Below, one piece after another: positions 57,557 to 64,000 of a stretch of 64,000 nucleotides of DNA. The stretch covers positions 310,001 to 374,000 of the forward strand of contig NZ_JAHBGF010000010.1 of assembly GCF_018390695.1 (NCBI RefSeq), read 5' to 3'. Each line of letters starts with the position of its first letter. The stretch's first letter is position 1. Under the pieces are notes generated by a model, which did no database searches, had not been told where the DNA came from, and was given only the letters and a program-made list of their open reading frames with translations. The DNA is from Ancylobacter sonchi. Lineage in GTDB: Bacteria > Pseudomonadota > Alphaproteobacteria > Rhizobiales > Xanthobacteraceae. The position numbers and the translations under genes are program-made.

Positions 57557-58384
57557 TCAATGCAGGATGGAGCGGATGAAGGTGGCGAGACGGGGATTGT
57601 CCGGATTGTCGAAGATCCGGGCAGGCGGCCCCGACTCTACGATGGTGCCGTCGGCGATGAAGTGCACCACGTCGGCGAGACGCCGGGCGAAGCCCATTTC
57701 GTGGCTGACGATGATGAGCGTCATGCCCTGCTCGGCGAGGGCGCGGATCGTGTCCAGGATGCCGGAGACGAGCTCGGGGTCGAGTGCCGAGGTCGGCTCG
57801 TCGAACAGGATCAGCTTCGGCCGCATCGCGAGCGCCCGGGCGATGGCGACTCGTTGCTTCTGGCCGCCGGACAGCTCGTCGGGATAGCGATCGGCCTTGT
57901 CGGCGAGGCCGACCTCGGCGAGCAGCTTCTCGGCATGCGCGATGGCCTCGTCGCGGGGCCAGCGCTTCACCATGACCGGGCCTTCGATCACATTCTCCAG
58001 CACGGTGCGGTGGGAGAACAGGTTGAAGTGCTGGAACACCATGGGCATTTCGCTGCGCGCGGCGCGCAGGATGCGCTCCGGCTCCACCTTGAAGACGTTG
58101 CCTTCCTCCCGGCACAGCAGGCGCCCGTCGAACATGATCTCGCCCGCATTGGGCGTCTCCAGGAAGTTGATGCAGCGGATCAGCGTCGACTTTCCTCCGC
58201 CGGACGGACCGATCACGAACGAGACTTCGCCGGGATTGACGGTGAGGTCGACGCCCCTCAGCACGTTGACGGCGCCGAACGACTTATGCAGGGCTCGCAC
58301 CTGCAGCAGCGGCTTCGCCGGCACCGTCTCGGCGGTGGGGACGCCGGGAGCCGGCGCTTCCGTGGTGAGGATCCGCGCGCTCAT
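57557..58384 (-). CDS. Polar amino acid ABC transporter ATP-binding protein 2
   Basis: A 275-residue ATPase: Walker A GPSGGGKST, QHFNLFSHRTVLENV, signature LSGGQKQRVAIARAL, Walker B LILFDEPTSALDPEL and H-loop VSHEMGFARRLA. About 25 extra N-terminal residues (TTEAPAPGVPTAETVPAKP) are probably flexible. Its start overlaps the permease stop by 4 bases. It is the ATPase of the minus-strand importer (binding protein 59143-60000, permease 58381-59097). Confidence 0.94.
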   Translation of the reverse strand: MSARILTTEAPAPGVPTAETVPAKPLLQVRALHKSFGAVNVLRGVDLTVNPGEVSFVIGPSGGGKSTLIRCINFLETPNAGEIMFDGRLLCREEGNVFKVEPERILRAARSEMPMVFQHFNLFSHRTVLENVIEGPVMVKRWPRDEAIAHAEKLLAEVGLADKADRYPDELSGGQKQRVAIARALAMRPKLILFDEPTSALDPELVSGILDTIRALAEQGMTLIIVSHEMGFARRLADVVHFIADGTIVESGPPARIFDNPDNPRLATFIRSILH

Positions 58385-59097
58385 GGCATCACCGCCGGGC
58401 GGGCCGTGAGTGCCTTGCCGCTACGTTGCTTCCGCCTGAGATGACGGGGTGTCAGCCGCTGCTCGATATGGCGGACAAGGACCGAGGCGACGAAGCTCAT
58501 CACGAAATAGATGATCGCCACCATCATGTAGACTTCCATGTTCCTGAATGTATTTGAAATGACGATCGTGCCGTTCCGCAGCAATTCATTTACGGAGATG
58601 AACGAAACGAGGGACGAGTCCTTCAGGAGTGCGATAAAATAGCCGCCGACCGTCGGGATTGCGATCCGCAGCGCTAGCGGCAGGGTGATGCGGTAGAAGA
58701 TCATCAGCCGCGACATGCCGATCGAGAGGCCGGCGGCGCGCTGGCCCGGATCGATCGAGAGAATGGCGGCGCGGAACACCTCCGAAAGATAGGCGGCGAG
58801 ATTGAGCCCGAGGCCGAGCACACCGGCCCAGAAAGCGGGCAGGGTGAGGCCGATGCTCGGCAGGGTGAAATAGATCACCAGCAACTGCACGATGAGCGGC
58901 ACGTCCCGCCAGATCTCGACATAGGCGGCCAGTGGCCATTCGAGCCATTTGCGCCCGCTCAGCCGGCCCAGCGCGACCCCCATCCCCAGCACCAGCCCGA
59001 AGGCCATGCTGAGGAAGGACAGCTCGAGGGTGACGACCGCACCCTCGAGCAGGAAGGGAAAGTAGCGCGGGATCAGCACAAAGAAGAACTCATACAT
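58381..59097 (-). CDS. Polar amino acid ABC transporter permease
   Basis: A 238-residue HisM-family permease with the EAA pattern RAAILSIDPGQRAAGLSIGMSRL and about five hydrophobic segments. Unlike the plus-strand cassette, only one permease gene is present, so the channel is either a homodimer or pairs with a permease encoded elsewhere. It overlaps the ATPase gene by 4 bases. Confidence 0.92.
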   Translation of the reverse strand: MYEFFFVLIPRYFPFLLEGAVVTLELSFLSMAFGLVLGMGVALGRLSGRKWLEWPLAAYVEIWRDVPLIVQLLVIYFTLPSIGLTLPAFWAGVLGLGLNLAAYLSEVFRAAILSIDPGQRAAGLSIGMSRLMIFYRITLPLALRIAIPTVGGYFIALLKDSSLVSFISVNELLRNGTIVISNTFRNMEVYMMVAIIYFVMSFVASVLVRHIEQRLTPRHLRRKQRSGKALTARPAVMP

Positions 59098-59142
59098 GGA
59101 TGGTCTTCTCCGCTCGCATGCCGCGTTGCATTGCGTGTCGCA

Positions 59143-60000
59143 TCATTTGGTCGTCTTGGCCTGGTACTCCGCCCACGCGCCGTACTTCGAGAGAATGGCC
59201 TTGCGCGTGCCGTCGGCATCCATCGCGGTGAGGGCGTCGTTGACCGCCGCCAGCAGCTCCGGGCATTCCTTGCGCACGCCGATCGAGGTGCCGCCGAGGA
59301 TGTAGTCCGCCTTCGCCTCGGCCTCGGCCCATTCGGGCTTGGACTGGTAGAAGATCGGCTCGCCGAGCTGGCGCAGGTCGCCCATCGTCTCGATCTGGGC
59401 CTGCATCGTCGCCTGGTCCATCACCACAGCATCGACCTGGCCGTTGCGCAGCGCGAGGAAGGGGGCGCCGAAATCGTTGAAGTCCTGTACCTTGGCGGCC
59501 TTGCCCTGGGCGACGAGGTTGTGGGCGTTCAGCGAATCCATGGTGCCGAGCGTCGAGGCCAGCGTCTTGCCCTTAAGGTCGTCCATCGACTTGATGGGCG
59601 AGTCCTTGGGCACGATCACATAGTCGTAAAGCAGGAAGTACGGCTTGGAGAAGGTGATGCCGGCGCCCTGGATTCGCTCCTGGGTAGCGGCCATGCCGGA
59701 CAGGATGATGTCCCACCGGCCGACCTTCAGGCCGGGGATCAGCGAAGTCCATTCGGTGATCACATAGTCCTGCTTGGGAACGCCGAGACGCTTGCCGAGC
59801 TCCTGGAACATCTCCCACTCGAAGCCGGCATAGCTGCCGTCCTCGTTCTTCCATACGAACGGCTTGGTGCCGAGCAGGCCGTTGCCGGCGGTGATGACGC
59901 CCGCCTTCTTGATATCGTCAAGGCAGTTGGCCTGCCCGGCGGAGACGGCCGAGACAAGCATGACGGCCGCGAGCACGGCCTTTCCGATCGATGACTTCAT
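59143..60000 (-). CDS. ABC transporter substrate-binding protein, family 3
   Basis: A 285-residue periplasmic protein. The start at 60000 gives a signal peptide (KAVLAAVMLVSAVSAGQA-N); the longer frame adds a Gln/Pro-rich stretch with no ribosome-binding site. Family 3 core: GVITAGNGLLGTKPFVWKNEDGSYAGFEWEMFQELGKRL, SLIPGLKVGRWDIILSGMAATQER and PIKSMDDLKGKTLASTLGTMDS. It is first gene of the minus-strand operon (binding protein, permease, ATPase, LLM3, LuxR). Its ligand probably differs from that of the protein at 48642, since the two are only distantly alike. Confidence 0.92.
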   Translation of the reverse strand: MKSSIGKAVLAAVMLVSAVSAGQANCLDDIKKAGVITAGNGLLGTKPFVWKNEDGSYAGFEWEMFQELGKRLGVPKQDYVITEWTSLIPGLKVGRWDIILSGMAATQERIQGAGITFSKPYFLLYDYVIVPKDSPIKSMDDLKGKTLASTLGTMDSLNAHNLVAQGKAAKVQDFNDFGAPFLALRNGQVDAVVMDQATMQAQIETMGDLRQLGEPIFYQSKPEWAEAEAKADYILGGTSIGVRKECPELLAAVNDALTAMDADGTRKAILSKYGAWAEYQAKTTK

Positions 60001-60104
60001 GGCGGGAACCCCTGGCTGGTCTCGTTGGTGCGCAGCGGCGGGTTGAGACGCCGGCTGCGATTGGTGAGGCATTTCACAGGGGTGGGGCGTGGGGGAACAA
60101 TAAC

Positions 60105-60114
60105 CCTAGTTAGG
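60105..60114. promoter_or_regulatory. CCTA-GT-TAGG palindrome in a divergent control region
   Basis: A perfect 4-2-4 palindrome lies within an AT-rich patch (AACAATAACCCTAGTTAGGTA) between the divergent minus-strand ABC operon and LLM4. Its half-site CCTA resembles the GCCTA half-sites before the first LLM operon, but with different spacing. Confidence 0.3.
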
Positions 60115-60217
60115 TACTGTGCCCGCGTCGCGACATGGCTACCGTGGGCGCCGGGCCGGTCGCCACGGGCGCTTCGGCTGAATGCCTCATACCCCATGTC
60201 CGAACAGCGAGAATGCG

Positions 60218-61579
60218 ATGTCGTCGCGCAAGAAGATGGTTCTCGGAGGCCTATTCGAGGCGAACGGCTATCATTCCTCGGCCTGGCTGCTGCCGAGCGC
60301 GCAGGACCGCGCGCCGACCGACGTGGATTACTTCCGACGGATCGTCCGCATGGCGGAAGACGGCAAGCTGGACTTCTTCTTCCTGGCCGACACGCCCGCC
60401 GCCCGCACCGAGAACCTCGACGCCTGGACGCGCGGCCCGCTCTACATGAACATGATGGAGCCGATCACGCTCCTGTCCGCCATCGCTGGGGCGACCTCGC
60501 ATATCGGGCTCGGGGCGACGGCTTCCACCAGCTTCTACGAGCCCTACAACGTCGCGCGCCTGTTCGCGTCACTCGATCACATCAGTCATGGCCGCGCCGC
60601 CTGGAACGTCGTGACCTCGGCGAACGACTACGCCGCCCGCAATTTCGGCCTCGACCGGCTGCCGCCGCATGATCGGCGCTATGCCAAGGCACGGGAATTC
60701 TTCGAGATCGTGCGCGGGCTCTGGGACACCTGGGAGGACGACGCCTTCATCTACGACAAGGCGAATGTACGGATGTTCGACCCCGAGAAATTCCACGTGC
60801 TCGACCATGAGGGCGAGTTCTTCAAGGTGCATGGCGGGCTCAACATGGCGCGCCCGCCGCAGGGCAGCCCGGTGATCTTCCAGGCCGGCGCCTCCGAGGC
60901 CGGCAAGGAACTCGCCGCCGAGACGGCGGAGGTGGTCTTCGGCACCGGGGCTTCCCGCGACGAGGCCATACAGTTCTATCGGGACCTGAAGGGGCGCATG
61001 CCGAAGTTCGGGCGCCACCCGGACGAACTGAAGATCCTCTCCGGCGTCTCGATCGTGGTCGGCGAGAACGAGCAGCAGGCCCGGGAGAAATGGGCCTTCT
61101 GGCAGGAGAACGTGCATATCGACATCGGCCTCCTCTATCTGAAGACCGATCTCGAGACCGATCTGTCGGACCTGCCGCTCGACGAGCCGGTGCCGCTCGA
61201 CCGGATCCCCGCTTCCTCGAACCACCATCAGGTCTATTTCGAGGAGATCGTCGGCCTCATCCGGCAGGGGCTGACCCTGCGCGAGGTCTGTAAGCGCTAC
61301 AACCGCAGCAAGGCCATCTTCTTCGGCGACGCCGTCCAGGTGGCCGACCAGATGGAGGCGTGGGTCGAGAGCGGCGCCTCCGACGGCTTCATGATGGCGT
61401 TCCCGGTACTGCCGGACAGCCTGGCGGAGTTCACCGCCGAGGTGGTGCCCGAACTGCAGCGCCGAGGCCTTTTCCGCACAGACTATGAAGGCACGACATT
61501 GCGGGAGAATCTCGGTCTGCGCCGGCCGGCCAGTCGCCATGCCACCGCCCGGTCGGCGCAGGTCGCCGCGAAACCCTGA
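60218..61579 (+). CDS. LLM-class flavin-dependent monooxygenase 4 (NtaA-like)
   Basis: A 453-residue enzyme. ATG 60218 (MSSRKKMVLGGLFE) is the family start. It differs from the other four: KMVLGGLFEANGYHSSAWLLPSAQ, AEDGKLDFFFLADTPAA, LGATASTSFYEPYNVARLFASLDHISHGRAAWNVVTSANDYAARNFG and PPQGSPVIFQAGASEAGKELAAETAEVVF. This is the pattern of nitrilotriacetate/DszA-type components. It points to a substrate distinct from that of LLM1/3/5. It is divergent from the minus-strand ABC operon and followed by LLM5 after about 115 bases. Confidence 0.92.
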   Translation: MSSRKKMVLGGLFEANGYHSSAWLLPSAQDRAPTDVDYFRRIVRMAEDGKLDFFFLADTPAARTENLDAWTRGPLYMNMMEPITLLSAIAGATSHIGLGATASTSFYEPYNVARLFASLDHISHGRAAWNVVTSANDYAARNFGLDRLPPHDRRYAKAREFFEIVRGLWDTWEDDAFIYDKANVRMFDPEKFHVLDHEGEFFKVHGGLNMARPPQGSPVIFQAGASEAGKELAAETAEVVFGTGASRDEAIQFYRDLKGRMPKFGRHPDELKILSGVSIVVGENEQQAREKWAFWQENVHIDIGLLYLKTDLETDLSDLPLDEPVPLDRIPASSNHHQVYFEEIVGLIRQGLTLREVCKRYNRSKAIFFGDAVQVADQMEAWVESGASDGFMMAFPVLPDSLAEFTAEVVPELQRRGLFRTDYEGTTLRENLGLRRPASRHATARSAQVAAKP

Positions 61580-61696
61580 AGTCCGGCCGTCATCGCCGCC
61601 TCGCTCCGCCCGCCATTCCAGACACCCCCATCGACAGTCGCATTCCTCGGACCCCGCCGCTGCGCGTGCGTCCGGCCGACAAGTGAGGAGAAGGTC

Positions 61697-63007
61697 ATGC
61701 CGTCCCCGTTTCATCTGTCCTGGTTTCTTCAGGGATCGAGCGCGCAGGCCTGGGGCGAACCGTGGACGGGAAATATCGGCAGCGACTGGATGAGCGCCGA
61801 GATCTTCGTCGATCTCGCGCGGGCCATCGAACGGGCCTGTTTCGACTATCTCCTGATCGAGGATTCCATCTTCATCGGCGAGAATTGGAACAATTCACGC
61901 GACATCTTCCTGAAGAACGGCATCTGCGTGCCGCGCCAGGAGCCTTCAGTCGTCGCCACCCTGCTGGCAGCGTCGACGAAGCGGCTCGGCATCGTGCCGA
62001 CGCTGTCCACCTTCGCCTATGCGCCGTATCTCACCGCGCGCATCATCGGTTCGCTCGACCAGATTTCCGGCGGCCGTGCCGGCTGGAACCTGGTGACCGG
62101 CTTCGCCGACCTTGCGGCGCGCAATTTCGGCCTCGACGGCATGGCCGACCATGAAGAGCGCTACCAGATGGCCGACGAGTACGTCGCCATCGTCAAGCAG
62201 CTGTGGGATTCGTGGGAGCCTGGCGCCATTCGCGACGACCGTGAGAATGGCATCCTGATCGATCCCACCAAGGTGCACACCATTGACTATGCCGGAAAAT
62301 ATTACAGCTCGCGCGGGCCGCTGAATTCCGGCCCGTGCCCGCAGGGGCGACCGGTCATCGCCCAGGCCGGGGGATCCTCGACCGGGCGAGCCTTCGCCGC
62401 CACCCATGCCGACACCATCGTCGCCGCGCCGACCGGCATCGAAAACATGAAGCGCTACCGGCAGGAAGTCCGGGCGCAGATGGCGGCGATGGGACGCGAT
62501 CCCGACAGCTGCAAGCTGCTGTTCCTGCTCTCGCCGATCATCGCCGAGACGGAGGAACAGGCGCGCTGGCACGCCGACCAGCGCGGCATCCAGGCAGCGC
62601 AGAGCATCGAGACGCGCCTCGCGCGTCTCGGCTGGGCGGTGAACATCGACTTCTCCGCCTTCGACCTCGACGCGCCGGTCGGCGAACTCAGCACCAACGG
62701 GACGCAATCCACGCTGCAGAACTTCCTCATCCGCGCGGGTAAGAACACGCTGCGCGAGGCGGTGATCGCCAATAGCAGCGTCGGCTACTGCGTGGATGTG
62801 GTCGGCACGCCGGACAGCGCGGCGGACCAGATGCGCGAGATCATGGAGGAGGTCGGCGGCGATGGATTCCTCATCGTGCTGCCGGATGTGAGCCGCCGCT
62901 CCATCGCCACCATCACCGACGGGCTGGTGCCGGCCCTGCAGCGGCGGGGCCTGGCGCGCAAGGCCTATGAGCACGCGCATCTGCGCGACAATCTGCTGGA
63001 GTTCTAG
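61697..63007 (+). CDS. LLM-class flavin-dependent monooxygenase 5 (paralogue of LLM1)
   Basis: A 436-residue enzyme. About 45 of the first 60 residues are identical to LLM1 (by eye), with long shared runs such as QAWGEPWTGNI and RQEPSVVATL, and the same C-terminal DVVGTPDS and GGDGFL segments. ATG 61697 follows GTGAGGAGAAGGTC. It has the same probable reaction as LLM1 on a related substrate. It is the last gene of the LLM block; a convergent anti-sigma gene follows. Confidence 0.93.
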   Translation: MPSPFHLSWFLQGSSAQAWGEPWTGNIGSDWMSAEIFVDLARAIERACFDYLLIEDSIFIGENWNNSRDIFLKNGICVPRQEPSVVATLLAASTKRLGIVPTLSTFAYAPYLTARIIGSLDQISGGRAGWNLVTGFADLAARNFGLDGMADHEERYQMADEYVAIVKQLWDSWEPGAIRDDRENGILIDPTKVHTIDYAGKYYSSRGPLNSGPCPQGRPVIAQAGGSSTGRAFAATHADTIVAAPTGIENMKRYRQEVRAQMAAMGRDPDSCKLLFLLSPIIAETEEQARWHADQRGIQAAQSIETRLARLGWAVNIDFSAFDLDAPVGELSTNGTQSTLQNFLIRAGKNTLREAVIANSSVGYCVDVVGTPDSAADQMREIMEEVGGDGFLIVLPDVSRRSIATITDGLVPALQRRGLARKAYEHAHLRDNLLEF

Positions 63008-63065
63008 GCGCGGGGCGAGGTGGACTCAGGCTTTCGGCGGGGAGGGGCTGCGCTTCGGCAGCCTG

Positions 63066-63080
63066 CCGGCCCCCGGCCGG
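63066..63080. terminator. Short GC hairpin between convergent genes
   Basis: CCGGCC-CCC-GGCCGG, a 6-bp stem between LLM5 and the convergent nrsF. No T-tract is present. Confidence 0.3.
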
Positions 63081-63087
63081 GCACACT

Positions 63088-63723
63088 TCACCAGCGCAGC
63101 AGACGGCGCCCGCACAGATAACCGACCCCCGTCACGATCAGGATACCGAGGAGGTACCAGGTCGCGACAAAGAGCGGGCTGTCGTCGGGGCAGTGCCACG
63201 CATAGAGCGCGCTGCCGAGTGTTCCCGCCGCCAGCCCAGCGACGGCACCCGCGAGCCCGGGATTGGCGGGAGCGCCATCGCGAAGCGCCGCCATCAGCCC
63301 GCCAAGCGGCGCCAGCGACAGCACCGGGATGAAGAAGACACAGAAGGCGGCATGAGCGCCTTCCCACTTCGCCATCCAGGCGTCCCGCGGCAGCACGGCG
63401 AGCTCGACGGCGACCCCGGCCATGAGCACCCCGAGCGGCAGCAGAAGCAGCCAGGCCCGAAGCCGTGCCGACACACCAGGGCGGCCGATGCGCCATACCA
63501 GCGCCGTCGCGATAGCCGCCAGAAGCAGCGTGAAGCCGATCTTGAACAGGACACGCGCCGTCTCGAACACACTGACGAGATTGTGGCGTAGCCCGACCGT
63601 GCCGATCAGCAGGATGAACGAGACCAGCACGCCGATGACGAGCGCCAGCGCCAGCGCGCGGCCAAGCCGCTGGCGGACTGAGGCGTCCGCGCTGAGGAGG
63701 CTGATCAGGTCATCGGTCTTCAC
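63088..63723 (-). CDS. nrsF: NrsF-like anti-sigma factor (DUF1109)
   Basis: A 211-residue membrane protein with about six hydrophobic segments and a short cytosolic N-terminus (VKTDDLISLLSAD). GTG 63723 is taken as start because GGAG lies 8 bases upstream and the typical family N-terminus (KTDDLI) follows. The family core includes WMAKWEGAHAAFCVFFIPVLSLAPLGGLMAALRDGAP and YAWHCPDDSPLFVATWYLLGI, with the conserved CPDDSP loop. NrsF binds SigF and holds it inactive at the membrane until stress, with Cys residues implicated in signalling. It overlaps sigF by 14 bases. Confidence 0.9.
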   Translation of the reverse strand: MKTDDLISLLSADASVRQRLGRALALALVIGVLVSFILLIGTVGLRHNLVSVFETARVLFKIGFTLLLAAIATALVWRIGRPGVSARLRAWLLLLPLGVLMAGVAVELAVLPRDAWMAKWEGAHAAFCVFFIPVLSLAPLGGLMAALRDGAPANPGLAGAVAGLAAGTLGSALYAWHCPDDSPLFVATWYLLGILIVTGVGYLCGRRLLRW

Positions 63724-64000
63724 GTACATCACTCCGATAAAGCGCAGCGAGTGCCTTCAAAGCACGATGGAGCGCGACTCGCACGGCCCCCTCGCTCATG
63801 TTCAGCTTCTGCGCGGTTTCCCGTACCCCGGCGCCTTCCAGCGAGATGGCGCGCACGATATCGCGCTGCGGTGGCTTGAGCTGGTCTACCAGTTGCTCGG
63901 CGTCGAGCCGGTCGGTCGTGTCTGCCTTCTCCTCGGCAGCCAGGGTTTCCATCACGTCGTCGAGTGGCACGCTCCCTTGCCGTCCCCGCCGTCGCAGCAC
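63710..64000 (-). CDS. sigF: ECF sigma factor SigF (5' part outside window)
   Basis: The 3' part of an RNA polymerase ECF sigma factor; the frame is open to the window edge. The visible 96 residues are region 4: QLVDQLKPPQRDIVRAISLEGAGVRETAQKLNMSEGAVRVALHRALKALAALYR, a helix-turn-helix for the -35 element. The pairing with NrsF identifies it as SigF-type, which in Caulobacter and relatives responds to oxidative and heavy-metal stress. A GTG at the right end of the window is an internal codon rather than the real start. Confidence 0.9.
   Translation of the reverse strand: MLRRRGRQGSVPLDDVMETLAAEEKADTTDRLDAEQLVDQLKPPQRDIVRAISLEGAGVRETAQKLNMSEGAVRVALHRALKALAALYRSDVREDR

Noticed and set aside
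57480..58115. N-terminal extension of LLM3 into the ATPase gene
   Set aside because: The extension is a frame shadow of the ATPase gene, and the family N-terminus begins at 57479.

Overview
The window is high-GC DNA of an alphaproteobacterium, most likely a member of the Hyphomicrobiales (Rhizobiales), possibly near Xanthobacteraceae. The evidence is phosphatidylcholine synthase, an IalB-family protein, a SigF/NrsF pair, a rhizobial-type heme uptake locus with an IsdG-like heme oxygenase, and a dispersed CTAGAGC...GCTCTAG repeat of the kind common in this order. The species assignment is inference.

Bases 1-20.5 kb are mostly housekeeping and transport. They hold mfd (5' end outside the window), a TAT-exported oligopeptide-type binding protein, IalB-like, hspQ, an AEC permease, a UbiH-like hydroxylase, pcs and a quinone oxidoreductase. 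A tight six-gene operon follows (12.2-19.6 kb): a BMP-family nucleoside-type ABC transporter (ATPase, two permeases, binding protein) with an AllC/carbamoylase-type amidohydrolase and an M20 hydrolase. It looks like an import-and-hydrolyse pathway for a purine, pyrimidine or ureide-type compound. A membrane protein and the convergent gene rimO are separated by a repeat element.

Bases 22-28.3 kb are a heme-iron locus. hmuR and an IsdG-type monooxygenase run left, hmuTUV runs right, and the two share an AT-rich divergent control region. A secreted sensor-domain-like protein lies convergent to hmuV.

Bases 28.8-39 kb are accessory. They contain a DUF982-like protein, a small exported alpha/beta hydrolase, tRNA-Ser(UGA), a DHA2 MFS pump, a LysR/metallo-hydrolase pair, a PNPOx-like protein, a methyltransferase and a TAT-exported L,D-transpeptidase-like protein. 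Long non-coding stretches hold a frameshifted tyrosine-recombinase remnant and an IS3-type transposase remnant. This resembles a decayed island next to a tRNA gene.

Bases 38.8-46.9 kb hold a LuxR-type regulator divergent from a 2353-residue autotransporter with fifteen Q-S-(I/V/L)-GGGGG motifs.

Bases 47.3-63 kb are the most unusual part. Five luciferase-like (LLM, NtaA/SnaA/DszA-type) flavin monooxygenases occur together with two polar-amino-acid ABC importers, a flavin reductase, a LysR and a LuxR regulator. The set resembles in content the Bacillus subtilis ytmI-ytnM (sna/tcy) sulfur-amino-acid salvage operon and may oxidise imported organosulfur or related amino compounds. The window closes with nrsF and the 3' part of an ECF sigF gene on the minus strand.
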